Positions 27,454 to 38,644 of a stretch of DNA of 64,000 bases are shown here, in pieces. The notes under the pieces were generated by a model. That model did not search any database, had not been told where the DNA came from, and was given only the letters and a program-made list of their open reading frames with translations. The first letter of the stretch is position 1. Each line of letters begins with the position of its first letter. Made by a program: the position numbers and the translations under genes. This DNA is from Opitutaceae bacterium (GTDB lineage Bacteria; Verrucomicrobiota; Verrucomicrobiia; Opitutales; Opitutaceae). Location: contig JADJTK010000006.1 of assembly GCA_016711225.1 (NCBI GenBank), positions 1-64,000 of the forward strand. The letters run 5' to 3'.

Positions 27454-28104
27454 CGGGGAAAGCGAAGACCATCCGACCCTAGTCCGGCAACGTTGGAATA
27501 GGGCCCAAAGCCCCCAAGCCTGCCGGGCCCACCTGTTTTTACAAATAGCTCGGAAACTCCCCGCCCCGGGAGACCGGGAGGGTGCATCCATGGACGCCAC
27601 TGAGGTAGAGGTGGCCCGGTCGTTCTCCTGCTCCTGCTCTTGGTCCTGCCCCTGATCTTGCTCCTGCTCGCTCCTCACGACTTCTGGCTAACCGCAAAGA
27701 ACGCAGAGCACACAGAGGATCGGAAAGACCGTCACTGGGGGGAAGGAGAACTCAGACATGCTCGTAGGTGGCGCAGTCGTCCCTGCCTGCTTTCCGGCCG
27801 TGGCGTTCGGTCTTCTGCGTTAGGTTGGGCCCGCCGTGCAGGCCACCCCGCGAGGTGACCCTTCCGCGGGGTAGGGCTTGCGCGGCGCGCCGACCGCCTC
27901 TGCGCCGTAGCGAAGCTCGCCAGTACGTCGTGCGCCTCCGTCGTCGCTGGACGACGCAATCGTTCATCCTGGGGAGCGCCGAGTTCCAGCTCGCCATCAC
28001 GCCACCGGCTTTCTGCCTCCTGGCTTAGATCTGCCGCAGCAGTCCCGACCGGTAGCCGAAGCCGTGAAGGTTTTGGCGCATATTGGCCCGAGTCACACCA
28101 GCGT
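27454..28104. other. 650-base intergenic region, low-complexity and repeat-rich
   Basis: Contains a CTCCTG microsatellite-like tract (about 27620-27670) and the inverted copy (27690-27718) of the CTCTGCG...TTTGCGGTT repeat at 1141. The rest shows no gene with conserved features, although short frames exist in every phase. Confidence 0.5.
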
Positions 28105-28860
28105 TCAGCTCAGCACGGGCGGCATCTCGGTGGGCATCGCGAGCCCACCCGCCAAGGGCGTCTCCCTACCGAGTTCAGCCAAACCCTGAACTTCGGAGAA
28201 CGACAGGTAGGCGCACAACACACAGAGAGTGCCGTAGGCGCCCACAAGATCGGCGAGCAACGAGGTTGCCGCGTCAATCAACCAGTGGTCCGCCGCCGGG
28301 ATCAGAATCGACGGCAGCACGACACAAACGACCGCCGCGATCATCACACCGCCCAGGACCAAACCCAAACAGAAAACCTGCCAGAACCGCCCTTCGGTAA
28401 GCTCAAAGCTCCGACGCAGGGCGTCCGGACCCGAAACGCGTTCGCAGACGGCCACCGGCTCAACCAGGGCCAACCGAACAAACAGGTAGACTCCAGGGAT
28501 GATCAGAAGCAGAAGTCCGAAAATAATGGCCAGTCCGGTGAGGAACCGGGTCCACCACATCCGCCCCCAGGAGCTTGCCCCCACACTCAACGCCGAGCCA
28601 AACGACGGCTGCGACCCAAGACTCGCGGAGTAGCCGATCGAAATGACGCCAGCGGTGGCAATAATCCCGACGAAGTTGTCGAGGAACTGGGAGAAGCGGA
28701 AGGACCGCCGGAAATCCTCCGGATCAAATACGAAAAAATCCATATAGCTGCTCAACAAGTCCAGCGGCAGCCAGATCACAACGACCACCGCTGCGATGAG
28801 GCCGAAGTGCCTCCGGTACAAGTCCCAGGCCTGGCGGAGTAGCAGTGTGATCATGGGCAT
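28105..28860 (-). CDS. Polytopic membrane protein of unknown function
   Basis: A 251-residue protein with about six hydrophobic segments (LIAAVVVVIWLPLDLLSSYM, VGIIATAGVISIGYSASL, LAIIFGLLLLIIPGVYLFVR, VFCLGLVLGGVMIAAVVCVV). The GLLLLIIPGVYLFVRLALVE block followed by EPVAVCERVSGPDALRRSFE resembles the membrane domain of glycerophosphodiester phosphodiesterase-like proteins (a family of 'PGxYxxvr...vivE...g...al.rS..Lt' proteins). Function is unknown. Its ATG lies inside the end of the next gene upstream (28851-29210), so the two are probably translated together. Confidence 0.75.
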   Translation of the reverse strand: MPMITLLLRQAWDLYRRHFGLIAAVVVVIWLPLDLLSSYMDFFVFDPEDFRRSFRFSQFLDNFVGIIATAGVISIGYSASLGSQPSFGSALSVGASSWGRMWWTRFLTGLAIIFGLLLLIIPGVYLFVRLALVEPVAVCERVSGPDALRRSFELTEGRFWQVFCLGLVLGGVMIAAVVCVVLPSILIPAADHWLIDAATSLLADLVGAYGTLCVLCAYLSFSEVQGLAELGRETPLAGGLAMPTEMPPVLS

Positions 28861-29210
28861 GGCGGAGGTTTCGAGCGGATCTTAGGGGCGTCGGGGCGGT
28901 CGCAAAGGCCGGGCCTGCTCCCGGCGTCAACTGGACCGAGTCCGCCCGGTTCTGCCCGGCCCCGATGACGGAGCAGAAACCCCAGCGCGTCAATGATCCC
29001 GGCAAACCGCGCTTGGCGCCCGAGATACCGCTCGAGGACATAGAAGAGATAGTAGTAGAATCGACAGAACGCCCAGACCGTCACACCCAACAAGGCCGCA
29101 GTCTTGAATGTCGGTACCTGCACGAAAATCAGCCCAGCCGACAGGGTGCCGAGCACGATGAACAGAGCTCCTTTGGTATGGATCAGCCAAGTGCTCTTGA
29201 TGTCGCTCAT
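28851..29210 (-). CDS. Small membrane protein coupled to the 251-residue membrane protein
   Basis: About 119 residues from the ATG at 29210 (an in-frame ATG at 29219 is also possible). Two hydrophobic helices (ALFIVLGTLSAGLIFVQVP, TAALLGVTVWAFCRFYYYLF) precede a cytoplasmic stretch with YVLERYLGRQARFAGIIDAL. The last 35 residues are Pro/Arg/Gly-rich and look non-conserved. The 3' end overlaps the start of the next gene by ten bases, implying translational coupling. I recognise no family. Confidence 0.65.
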   Translation of the reverse strand: MSDIKSTWLIHTKGALFIVLGTLSAGLIFVQVPTFKTAALLGVTVWAFCRFYYYLFYVLERYLGRQARFAGIIDALGFLLRHRGRAEPGGLGPVDAGSRPGLCDRPDAPKIRSKPPPCP

Positions 29211-29322
29211 GAGCTTCATTCTTTGCGGCGGCTTCGGGTAAGCCACGTCGGGGATTGGGCGCCGATGGCGGAGCCGCCGGCATGACCGGTTCCGCGCAGC
29301 GACAACTGGATGCAGCAGGCCT

Positions 29323-29709
29323 TCATATGGACCGAAACAGCTCGAGCTTACGCATGACGGGCCTCGGGATATGCTGGCCCCAAATGCAGGACAGAATACG
29401 GGGCAATCGCGGTAGTGCCCGGCAAAGCTCGCACACGACATCGATGAAATCAGCCCCATGCTTGGCGAGGACGAGCTCAAAGGGCCCGGCTAACGCCTCG
29501 TCCGCCACTTCTTCGCCCGCAAGCTCGACTAGCGACACCGCACACATCAACGCCGCGTTGGGATCCTTCACGGCAAGACTCGCGATCTTCGATTCGTGCC
29601 CCACATCAGCGCCGCCGGTGAGTGCGCCAAGCAACCACTCGTCGCAGAACACCCGCAGCTTCGCGTCGCGCTCGTGGGCCTTCAGATACATGGAGACCGG
29701 GAATGGCAT
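29323..29709 (-). CDS. DUF6869-like small protein
   Basis: 128 residues from the ATG at 29709. The core LAVKDPNAALMCAVSLVELA and LAGPFELVLAKHGADFIDVV with a final LPRILSCIWGQH follow the pattern of the DUF6869 family (conserved GP-x-E-x-x-L-x-x-H-G-x-x-F-I and R-x-x-L-x-x-x-W). These all-helical proteins have no known function and are often found as isolated genes or immunity-like proteins. No toxin gene is visible nearby. Confidence 0.65.
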   Translation of the reverse strand: MPFPVSMYLKAHERDAKLRVFCDEWLLGALTGGADVGHESKIASLAVKDPNAALMCAVSLVELAGEEVADEALAGPFELVLAKHGADFIDVVCELCRALPRLPRILSCIWGQHIPRPVMRKLELFRSI

Positions 29710-29728
29710 TCGTTCTTGCGCCCAGGGC

Positions 29729-30385
29729 TTAGGGATGCGGGCTGCCAGGCAAGAGCTCTGGACGCGGAATTGCCTCTGCGCCGGCACTGGTCTTCGCCAA
29801 CCGGCTTGGCCCACCCAAGGATTCGTAATCGATCACCAGTGAAGGGCCGTAACTCCGGAGGCTTGCGCCTACTTCGGCACGCATCTCCTGGGTGAAAAAC
29901 AGCTCGAAAGTCTGATAGTAGAGTCCGCCGCCGTAATCATTCGTGAACTCCGACTGGTCCGAGACTTTGAATCCAAAGCGTCGATAGAACCCCTCCGTCC
30001 TTTCCGCCGTTGTCAGGAACACCGTGATCTCACCGTCAGAACAGTCGACCAGCGCCAGGCGAGCCAATACCAGGAGCGTCCTGATTCCGCGGCCATGCAG
30101 CCGCCGCTCAACCATCCCGAATGCGAAACTGGCGCGGGCGAGGTCGCCCCACTGGTCAACCCCGCCGCATGCGACAATGCCTTCCTCGCTTTCAACCACT
30201 AGGTAGTGTAAAAACGGGTTCCGCAAGTGATCCTCGAGAAGGACTCTACTGTCTGGGAGGGTGTGTCCGAGGTTGGAGTCGTACACGGCCAAGCACCCGG
30301 AAAGGTCGGACTCGCGATAACCGCGAAGCACCAGCCTAGCAGGCAATGGTCTGGTTGCGAAATGCGCCATATTGGTGGAATGCAA
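29729..30385 (-). CDS. GNAT-family acetyltransferase with C-terminal extension
   Basis: About 218 residues. LRGYRESDLSGCLAVYDSN opens a GNAT fold, GMVERRLHGRGIRTLLVLAR carries the acetyl-CoA loop (R-x-x-G-x-G variant H-G-R-G), and FLTTAERTEGFYRRFGFKVS is the C-terminal strand-helix. The 60 residues after the domain (FTQEMRAEVGASLRSYGPSL onward) have no obvious motif. Two ATGs are possible (30385 and 30370); the second is closer to the conserved domain. Substrate unknown. It is 19 bases upstream of the DUF6869-like gene on the same strand. Confidence 0.8.
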   Translation of the reverse strand: MHSTNMAHFATRPLPARLVLRGYRESDLSGCLAVYDSNLGHTLPDSRVLLEDHLRNPFLHYLVVESEEGIVACGGVDQWGDLARASFAFGMVERRLHGRGIRTLLVLARLALVDCSDGEITVFLTTAERTEGFYRRFGFKVSDQSEFTNDYGGGLYYQTFELFFTQEMRAEVGASLRSYGPSLVIDYESLGGPSRLAKTSAGAEAIPRPELLPGSPHP

Positions 30386-30574
30386 GTTAGGTACGACCGA
30401 CCGCGGCCAAAGAATCCGCCATTGGCTTCACGGTGTCGGTGGAAGTGGCGTCTGCATAATCGGAGCGCTCTCATTCAAGAGAAAGCGGAGCACGGAATAG
30501 GCCAACACCAACACGCATAGCCTGACGACGTTGGACAGAGAACCAGGGGTAGACTGAGGCATGGGGTCGAGCGC

Positions 30575-30901
30575 TCAAGAATGAGGGCCGCCGGGCAGCG
30601 GACTCGGCTTGGAAGGCGCGGACTTCCCCGGCGTCTCCGCCGGCCGCCGACTCGGCCGAAATTGGTGGGTCTCAAGTCCGGAATGGCGCATGACAATCTT
30701 TCTGTACCGGAAGCCCGCGATGACTGCGACGACGCCCAAGCCGATCGCTGCACCACCGAAATACAGGCTGCTCTCCTTCGAGAATTCATAGCTGGCTATC
30801 CACCGGTTCCCACCAACCCACGTCCACGCTTTCGGCGTCATCACGGCATGGATGCCGCCGAGCACGAAGACCAGTCCAATGACTACAAGAATGGTTCTCA
30901 T
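30575..30901 (-). CDS. Small two-pass membrane protein
   Basis: A 108-residue protein from the ATG at 30901. Helix 1 is TILVVIGLVFVLGGIHAVM, helix 2 is YFGGAAIGLGVVAVIAGF, and a basic Pro/Ser-rich tail (about 35 residues) follows. Between the helices WTWVGGNRWIASYEFSKES is a periplasmic loop. Function unknown; no obvious operon partner. Confidence 0.65.
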   Translation of the reverse strand: MRTILVVIGLVFVLGGIHAVMTPKAWTWVGGNRWIASYEFSKESSLYFGGAAIGLGVVAVIAGFRYRKIVMRHSGLETHQFRPSRRPAETPGKSAPSKPSPLPGGPHS

Positions 30902-31086
30902 CAGTCGCTGAACCCTGATGGCTGCGTAAAACGGCCAAGCGAGTTGCAGGGTGCTGGCCCAAAAAAACGCGGGGCCATCCCGCAAGCAGATTCGGGCCGC
31001 AGGGGGGCGTCCCGTTTTGCCGCCGGAAGAGAAGACCCGTCCATGACCCAGCACGATGGATTCATCGGCCGGGTTGTCCACACGAT

Positions 31087-34000
31087 TCAGGGACCGGTCA
31101 CAATCGCGGTGGTGACATCGGTACCGTCGTCTTCGATCAGCCGGGTCTGGATCGCCTGGGCCGGAGCGGCCGTGCCAGCGGAGGACTGACCGGCGCCCAT
31201 CTGGACCTGGATGAGCCCCTGCACGGTGAGGCTGTCGCCATTGGGCTGCGCGAGGCTGCTGCCGGCGATCTTCACAACGACATTGCCGTTCGGCCCAAAA
31301 TACAGATACGGAATGGCGTCACCCGAGGCGGCGATGGCATGCACGACGCTCAGCGAGCCGACGGTGTTCACCGTGGGCGCATAGATCCCGGCGAAGCCGG
31401 TCGCCGCCGCATACGCGACGTTGCCCTGATGAATTCCTCCCAACTTGCCATTGGCGCTGACAATGCCCATCGCCCGCACATCCGCCCAGCCGGCGTAGGT
31501 GACATCGGCGCGGGTGACACCCGGATTGGTGAGCGGCCCGACCGAGTAGATCGACACGTGGGTGGTCTCGTCGGCCCCCGCGAGGATCACCGTGGCATCG
31601 CCCTTCATATACTGGATGCCGCTCTGGTTGTAGAGGGCCGGAGCCATCGGGCCGGCGGGATTGTCGAGCACGATGGTGATCGCGCCCGCGCCGGACATCT
31701 CGACCTGGACAATGCTGTTTTTGGAGTCCAAGTACGAGCAGCGCGCGATCTTGCCCGGTCCGGCATTGAAGGTAGCCGCGCCGCCGGTGAGCAGGAACTG
31801 GTCATACACCGCTCCGTTGGGATGGTGAATGTCCAACCATCCCGCGCGGGTGGTAATGGATCCGGCAGTGCGTTCGCCCGCGGGAAGCATGATACCGACG
31901 ATCGCCGGCCGGGACAGCGCGCTGCCAGTCGGTGCGGTGATCGCGACATCGTAGAGGCCCGCCTGATTCGGATCGACAATGTCGAGGCGCAGGGTCGAAG
32001 TCGTGGCGCCGACTACCGCTTGGCCCGCTCGGTACCATTGGAAGGTGGATCCGGCCGGGCCGACACTCTCCACCTCTACGGAGACGCTTCTCCCCAATAT
32101 GTTAACAACCGAACGCGGCTGCCCGGTGACGACCGGAATGCGTGGGACCTCAGAAATCACCGCATCAAGATCGGTCCACCCATATTCAGAGTAGACGCCT
32201 CCCGCCCAGGCCATCGTGAAGTCGACCTCTTGTCCCAGCGTAAGCGAAACCTCGCGGTGCTGGAATGGCGCCTGCTGCTCGTAGCCTTGCAAGCGAGCAG
32301 ACATCGCGGTCGTGCCAGCAATCACGACATACACGTTGTTGTCGACACCGCGTGAATCTGCGCCCGTGAACTTTCCGACGATATTGTAGTAACCGGTCTT
32401 AGGACACGTCCATCGGACGCAAGGGTAACCCGTTCCATTCGCTTTTGCCCAGAGGACTGGTCCCCCTTGAATGCTCGGACCACCATTACCATAGTTTCCA
32501 AGGTACCACCCGGTATCTCCCCAACGCACGGTGAACAGGTCAAACGCTGGAGCGTCGACAGACCACTTGCGCCCATAAGACCACGCTCCGATCGGGTTTT
32601 GGCTTGCCGAGTAATCGGTGGTTATACTCCACGTCGGAAACAGCGGTAGGCTCACCTCCACAATCGCTGCGGCGCTGGTCGCGGAGCCTGCAGCGTTGCT
32701 CGCTACGCAACGGAACTGGTCGCCGTTCATCGCTCCTGTAATTGAAACGATCTTCAAGGCTGCCGTGCCGACATTGCTGTAGCTGCCGCCTTCGGTCAGG
32801 TCGGCCCAAGTCGCCGTTCCTGCCGCGAGACGCTGCCACTGATAGTTCAAGGGGAGCCCTCCGTTGGCCGCAACTGTCAACAACGTCTCGGCGCCCGCGA
32901 TCACCGTCTGGGACTGAGGCTGAGTCGTGATGGCCGGTGCGGCGATACTGGCGATTTCCAACTGGTCCACCCAACCAGAGTCGCTACCGCTCGAAGTGGA
33001 GCTATCCTTGGTGTAGGCCCATTTCAAGGTATGCGAACCGGCACCAATCGAGAAGGTCTTCGGCTGCCAATCCACTGTGCCGCTGATCCGACCGCTCTGC
33101 TCGGTACCATCGATGGAGAACCGCAGATAATCGTACCCACCTTCCGAAGATACTCTCCACCAGAAGCTAATTCCGCACGGTCCTTCCACGACCAACGAGA
33201 ATTCGCTGCTCTGGCTGTTCGCAATGCCGCCGCTTTGCGCGGCGTCGACTCCGTCATGGGTTGTGCCGGTCTGCCCATACCACGCCACAGCACCGGAAGA
33301 CGTTTCGCTCAACCCGGGTTGATCGATCGCGGTCGGTAACGGGACCGAAGGGCCCACCGTGACCGTCGCCGTATGGCTGTTCGCCGAGCCGGCGGTATTG
33401 CTCACCCGCACCCAATAGGAAGTCGTCGCAGTCAGCGCCGGAGTCGTATAGTTGGTGCTCGTCGCGCCGCTGATCGGGCTCGTTGTCGAACCACTGGTTC
33501 CCTGATACCACTGATAGGAGAGCGGCGTGGTGCCGGTAGCGGCGACCGAAAGCGCGGCCGTCCCCCTGCATTGATGGTCTTGGACGCCGGTTGCGTCGTG
33601 ATGGAAGGCAACACGGCGGCGGTCACCGTCACCGTCGCCGTGTTACTGTTTGCCATGCCGGCGGTGTTGCTCACCCGCACCCAATAGGACGTCGTCGCGG
33701 TCAGGGCCGGAGTCGTATAACTGCTGCCGGTCGCACCGCTGATTGGGCTCGTCGTCGAACCACTGGTGCCCTGATACCATTGGTAGGAGAGTGGCGTGGT
33801 GCCGGAAGCAGCGACCGAAAGCGAAGCCGTCAAACCCGGGGCGATGCTCCGGTTTTGTGGCTGGGTCGTGATGCTCGGCGCGGTGACCGGTGTGCTCTTG
33901 GGCCGCAATACCACCGAGCTGGAAAGGTCCAGTCGCCCGGAAACACCCTGCACACTCCCGGTCGCATAGCCCGCGACCTGCATCTCAATACGATCGGCGT

Positions 34001-34378
34001 AGATCGTGCCACTCCCCGAGGTGAGCTTATTCGTAGTGGCAACTACGCCCCTGGCCGAGGCGCAAACCCAAAGGCCGGGCCCGTAACGGACGTGATTTGA
34101 TTGCCGGAGATCGTGCCGGTACGGGTGACCGACACCCCGCTGCTCGGGTCTGCCGTGGTGATCGAAAAGGTCGAGCCGGTCTGGGAGACCACAACATTGG
34201 GATTGGTCCCCGAGACAGTCTCGGAGTCCGTTTCGCCTTCGGCTGTAATCGTGATCGTCGCCGTTTCCGTGCCGGTATAGGTGCCGGCAATATTGGTCAC
34301 GGCGGCGAGCGGGACTACCGCGAAAAGATGGCTCAAGGCAAGCAGCCCGAACCAGAGACGAAGAGACGGAGGGAACAT
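31087..34378 (-). pseudogene. Giant secreted Ig-like surface protein (two frameshifts)
   Basis: Rejoined, this is a protein of about 1,090 residues starting at 34378 with a signal peptide (LRLWFGLLALSHLFAVVPLA). Three or more Ig-like modules follow (TTQPASKTINAGG, LSYQWYQGTSGSTTSPISGA, WVRVSNTAG). Next come a jelly-roll-like segment (CGISFWWRVSSEGGYDYLRF), further Ig-like domains, and a C-terminal domain of about 280 residues (GAVYDQFLLTGGAATFNAGP, NQSGIQYMKGDATVILAGAD, GGIHQGNVAY) shared with the next gene. Frame changes lie near 34048-34051 and at the C5 run 33562-33566; restoring one base at each yields a continuous frame. Function is inferred only from architecture: cell-surface adhesion or polymer binding. 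Confidence 0.8.
33371..33830. repeat. Tandem Ig-like module repeat
   Basis: Two consecutive Ig-like units of about 270 bases (33371-33560 and 33641-33830) are near-identical in DNA, both encoding SYWVRVSNTAG...YQWYQGTSGSTTSPISG. They could recombine or slip. Confidence 0.7.
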
Positions 34379-34423
34379 GGGCAGAAGGATGACGTACCTG
34401 TTTGGGAGAAGAGCTGAATGAGA

Positions 34424-37400
34424 TCAGGGACCAGTGACGACCCCAGCGGTGACATCGGTGCCGTCATCTTTGAGGAGGCGCGTCGCAATGGCCTGGGCCG
34501 GAGCGGCCCGGCCGCAGGAATCCTGCCCGGCGCCCATCGTGACGCTCGCCAAACCGGAAACCGTGAGCACATCGCCATTGGGCTGCGCGAGAGCAGTGCC
34601 AGCAATCTTGACGTCCACAGCGCCCCTCGCGCCAAAATAGAGGTACGGCACCGCCGAGGCGCTGGCGGTGATCCCGTGGAGGACCACAAGTCCGCCGACC
34701 GAAGTCACCTCAGGCGCATAGAATCCGGTGGCGCCAAGCGCGGCGTTGTAGTTGACGTTGCCCTGGTGGATGCCGCCGAGCGCACTGTTGGTGCTCACGA
34801 TGCCCGCAGCGGCCACATCCGCCCAACCGGCATAGGGCACATCCGGACGAGTGACACCGGGGTTTGTAGCTGTACCCACCGAATAGACCGTGAAGTGGGT
34901 CGTGGCGTCGGATCCGGCGAGAACAATCGTCGCCTTGCCCTTCATATACTGGATGCCGCTCTGGTTGTAGAGCGCCGGGGCCATCGGGCCGGAGGCGTTG
35001 TCGAGCACGATCGTGATCGCGCCCGCGCCGGACATTTCCACCTGCACGATGCTTTCGTTCTCATCGAGGTACGAGCAGCGCGCGATCTTGTTCCGGTCCG
35101 GCGGTGAAGGTACCAGCCACCCGCTGAGCAGGAACTGGTCGTACACCGCTCCGTTGGGATGATGAATGTCCTGCCACTCCGTGCGGGTGGGAATAGCGCC
35201 CGCCGTTCGCGCACCGGTCGGCGGCAATACGCCGATAACCGCAGGAGTGGACATAGTCGACCCGGCCGGTGCGGTTACCACAACATCGTAGATCCCCACG
35301 TCAGCCGGAGCGACCGCGGCTAGGCTCAACTGCGGCGCAGTCGCACCGCTCACCGGGCGCCCCCCGCGATACCATTGGAAGGTCGACGCCGAAGGTCCGA
35401 CAATCCCCACCCCCGTGGAGACGCCCTGACCCGCCGCGCCCATCGCCGATAATGGCTGTCTGATGATGCCGGGAACAGGTGGCATCGGAACCTCAACCGT
35501 GAGCAGCTCGCTGTCGGAGAGGCTCGGCGAACCGTTGTCGCTCGCGATCACCGTCACCTGGTGGGTTGCCGCCGCCTGGGCATAGGACGGTGTCCAGGTG
35601 ATCAGGCCGGTCGTCGGGTTGATCATCATGCCGGCCGGCGCACCCGCCCCAAGGCTGTAAGTGATACGATCCGTGTTATTGATCACCAGCGGCGTGCCCG
35701 TAAGCACGATGTTGTCGATATCCCACATGGCCGCCGTACTGTTGGTGACGCCGGTACTCTTGTAGCGGAAGGCGATCGAGACGGCCGACCCAGTGATCCC
35801 GCTTAGGTCAACGGTGCCAGAGGCAGACCAATCGTTCGCGACAACCGGCCAGGCGCACTGCGCCGTCAACGAGGTCCAGGTCGCGGAATTCGGGTTGCCG
35901 GTGCCGGCGTAGTTGGTCGAATACAGAACATCAAGCGCCGGACCGGTATATTGACGCCGGCTGAGGAAGGTCAGCACCTCTCCTGCATAGCCGCTGAGAT
36001 TGAGTGCCGGCGAGATCAACCAGTCCTCGGAGGCCACATCGCCGCCGTAGCCGAACACCTCGGCATAGCGGCCGTCGTACTCGGTGGCCGTCCAGTTCTT
36101 GTTGCTGGCCACGCTCACGGCCCGCCAAGTGCCCAAGGTGAGGTCATCGAAGTCCGCCCGGCCAACGAGTTCGCGGTTGGCGCGATTGGCACTGTCAGGA
36201 TCAGTGGCCGAAGCGGTGACAGAGAAAGGCTGGCGCGCCTCGACACTCCGCCGGCTGAAGGGCGCAAGCACCGGGGCATTATTCTCCTCCAAAACCTGCA
36301 CTTCAAAGGAGACACTATCGACCGGGCTGAGATTGTTGCCGGTCTGCCGCAGTTCGACAGTCACCGGATAATAGCCGGCTCCCTGCGCTTCGGAGGGCGT
36401 CCAATCGATCTGGCCGGTGGTCGCATTGATCGTCATCCCCTCCGGCGCCGGCGCGTTGATCGAGAACACCGGATTGGCGAGCGAGGTCGAGGTCGTGATC
36501 CGCAGGGGGCGGTTCTCGGTGATCGCGCGATTCGGGAAATCGGCTGCGTTCAGCGAGTGACGTCGATCAGGATGTCATCCACGTACCACCCACTGCTCAC
36601 CGTCACTGCATACCCAGTGCCGGTTCCCGGCCCAGAATAATAGGTGGTGTGAGTCTCTAAATAGAAGCCCAGACGGACCGATTGGCCGGCATAGGCATTC
36701 AGGTCGAGGCTCGCTTGGGTCCACCCTCCTCCACTCGTACCGGTGTAGGCGGCGGCGAGATCCGTCCATGACACACCATCATCAATACTGATCTGCACCT
36801 TGCCGAGGTCGCTGGATGAGAGATTCAACCAATGCCAGAATTTAAGGCGAGGGTTCATGTTAGCCGCCGGCACCGTAAAGGAAGCGCTTACCATATGGCT
36901 GCTCCGGTTATCGGGATAATTGCCATCGAGGATCGTTGCTAGGCACTTGGTTCCGGAATGGGATGCCGACGGCCCCGAGGTCGGCACACCGATCTCCCAA
37001 ATCGCCGAATCCGTCGCCCAACCGCCGGCGTATCGCGCGCGCCAACCGCCCCAACCGTCTTCAAAACCTTGCCGGGTTGCTCATGGCGCCCTCGACCCCG
37101 ATCTCGACGGTCACCTCATCAATGTACCAGCCGCTGCCTACCGTTACCGCATATCCAGTGCCGCTGCCCGCACCGGAATAGTAAGTGGTATGGCTCTCGA
37201 AATAGAAGCCGAGCCGGACCGTCCTGCCCGCGTAGGCCCGCAGGTCAATCCACGCGCGACTCCAGCGCCCGTCGCTTCCGTTACCTCCGTCATATTGGGC
37301 GGCCAGATCGGTCCACGTGACACCATCGTCAATACTTATTTGAGGCTTGCCGAGATCACTCGCCGCCAGAGCCCACCAGTGCCAATAGCGAAGACGCGGA

Positions 37401-38246
37401 AACTGGTCGGCTGCGGGAACGATCCAGGCCGGGCTTACCATGCGGCTGCTGCGATTATCCGGGTAGTCGCCATCAATGATTCGCCAAGCACTTCGTGCCA
37501 GAATGGGCTGCGCCAGGGCCCGAGGTTGGCTGCCCGATCTCCCAGATCGCCGAGTCGGCAGCCCAACCACCGGCATACTGGGCGCGCCAGCCGCCCCAGC
37601 CTGTTTCGAAACCTTCATCCTTCGGCAAAGCCGGAGCATCTCCGATTTCAATAGCAAGATCGTCAATATACCAACCACTGCTCACCGTGACGGCATAGCC
37701 GGTCCCGCTGCCCGGGCTGGAATAATAGGTGGTATGACTCTCGAAATAGAATCCGAGGCGAACAGTTCTCCCGGCGTAGGCGCGCAAGTCGACCCATGCA
37801 TGGCTCCACCGGCCGTCGCTACCGTTACCACCGTCGTATTGGGGAGCCAGATCACTCCATGTAGCTCCATTATCGACACTGATCTGAATCTTACCGAAGT
37901 CATTCCCGGCCAAACTCCACCAGTGCCAAAACCGCAGCCGCGGATTCTGGTCCGCGCTTGGCACGGTAAGGACCGGACTAACAAGGCGAGAACTCATATT
38001 ATCCGTATAGTTCCCATCGAGCACCGTCCCGGCGACCCGGGTGCCCCCATGCGCCGAGCCAGGCCCCGAGGTCGGCATACCGATCTGCCAGGTGCCGTTG
38101 CTCACCGTCCAGTTCGTCAGCGCCGCAGCGGATTCGAAGGTCTCGGACCAAGTCGCCGTCCCTTGGGCGCGGGCAAACAGGGAGGCGAAGCCGAGGTTCA
38201 GAACGAGGACCATCCTCGACAGGAGTGCTTTGAGCGGGCGGTTCAT
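34424..38246 (-). pseudogene. Giant secreted repeat protein with shared C-terminal domain (three frameshifts)
   Basis: Rejoined from the ATG at 38246, this would be about 1,240 residues: signal peptide (MVLVLNLGFASLFARA), three beta-sandwich modules of about 180 residues, then He_PIG-like cadherin or Ig modules (EGMTINATTGQIDWTPSEAQ, RITYSLGAGAPAGMMINPTT). A jelly-roll segment and the same 280-residue C-terminal domain as the gene at 31087 follow. The three modules each end in ESHTTYYS-GSGTGYAVTVSSGWYIDD. The frame changes fall near 37480 (two-base loss), 37070 and 36557. The first 200 and the last 681 residues are intact. It is read from the same strand as the 31087 gene with only 45 bases between, suggesting a duplicated surface-protein cluster. 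Confidence 0.8.
36590..38110. repeat. Three tandem beta-sandwich modules
   Basis: Three copies at intervals of about 545 bases (ends near 37680, 37135 and 36590) share GTGGTATG...CTCGAAATAGAA and neighbouring blocks. They encode the same LRFWHWWSL...ISVDNGATWSDLA...TVRLGFYFESHTTYYS core. Confidence 0.75.
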
Positions 38247-38644
38247 CAGGAGGAAGGGGGTGGAGCGAATTTTATGCCGGATAAGCGGAGTATTGATAGG
38301 TTTTTCACCGGTCAATCCGACTGTCACCGCCATAGGCAATCATTGCGTGACGAGTAGGCATCGCGGCGACTGGCGTTTGCGGGGGCGAGGGGCAGGCGAC
38401 CCGCCGCGAATGTCGAGAACGCGGCGCGAGAACGGATGGGGAACGGCTCGAGCGGAGCCTCACCCGCTCCAGGCAGGAAAGTGCGCCTGGTGGGCGAACC
38501 GAATCATTGGTAGCAAGTAGGCCGAATCCGGGGAGTGAGCGCGGCGTTCCATCCGCGCCCGTCCCGACGTCGCCCCCGCATTCTTCGCCGCGAAGAATGC
38601 GCAGCGCCATTCCTACCTGCTCGAAACGAACTATCCGGCCAGCC

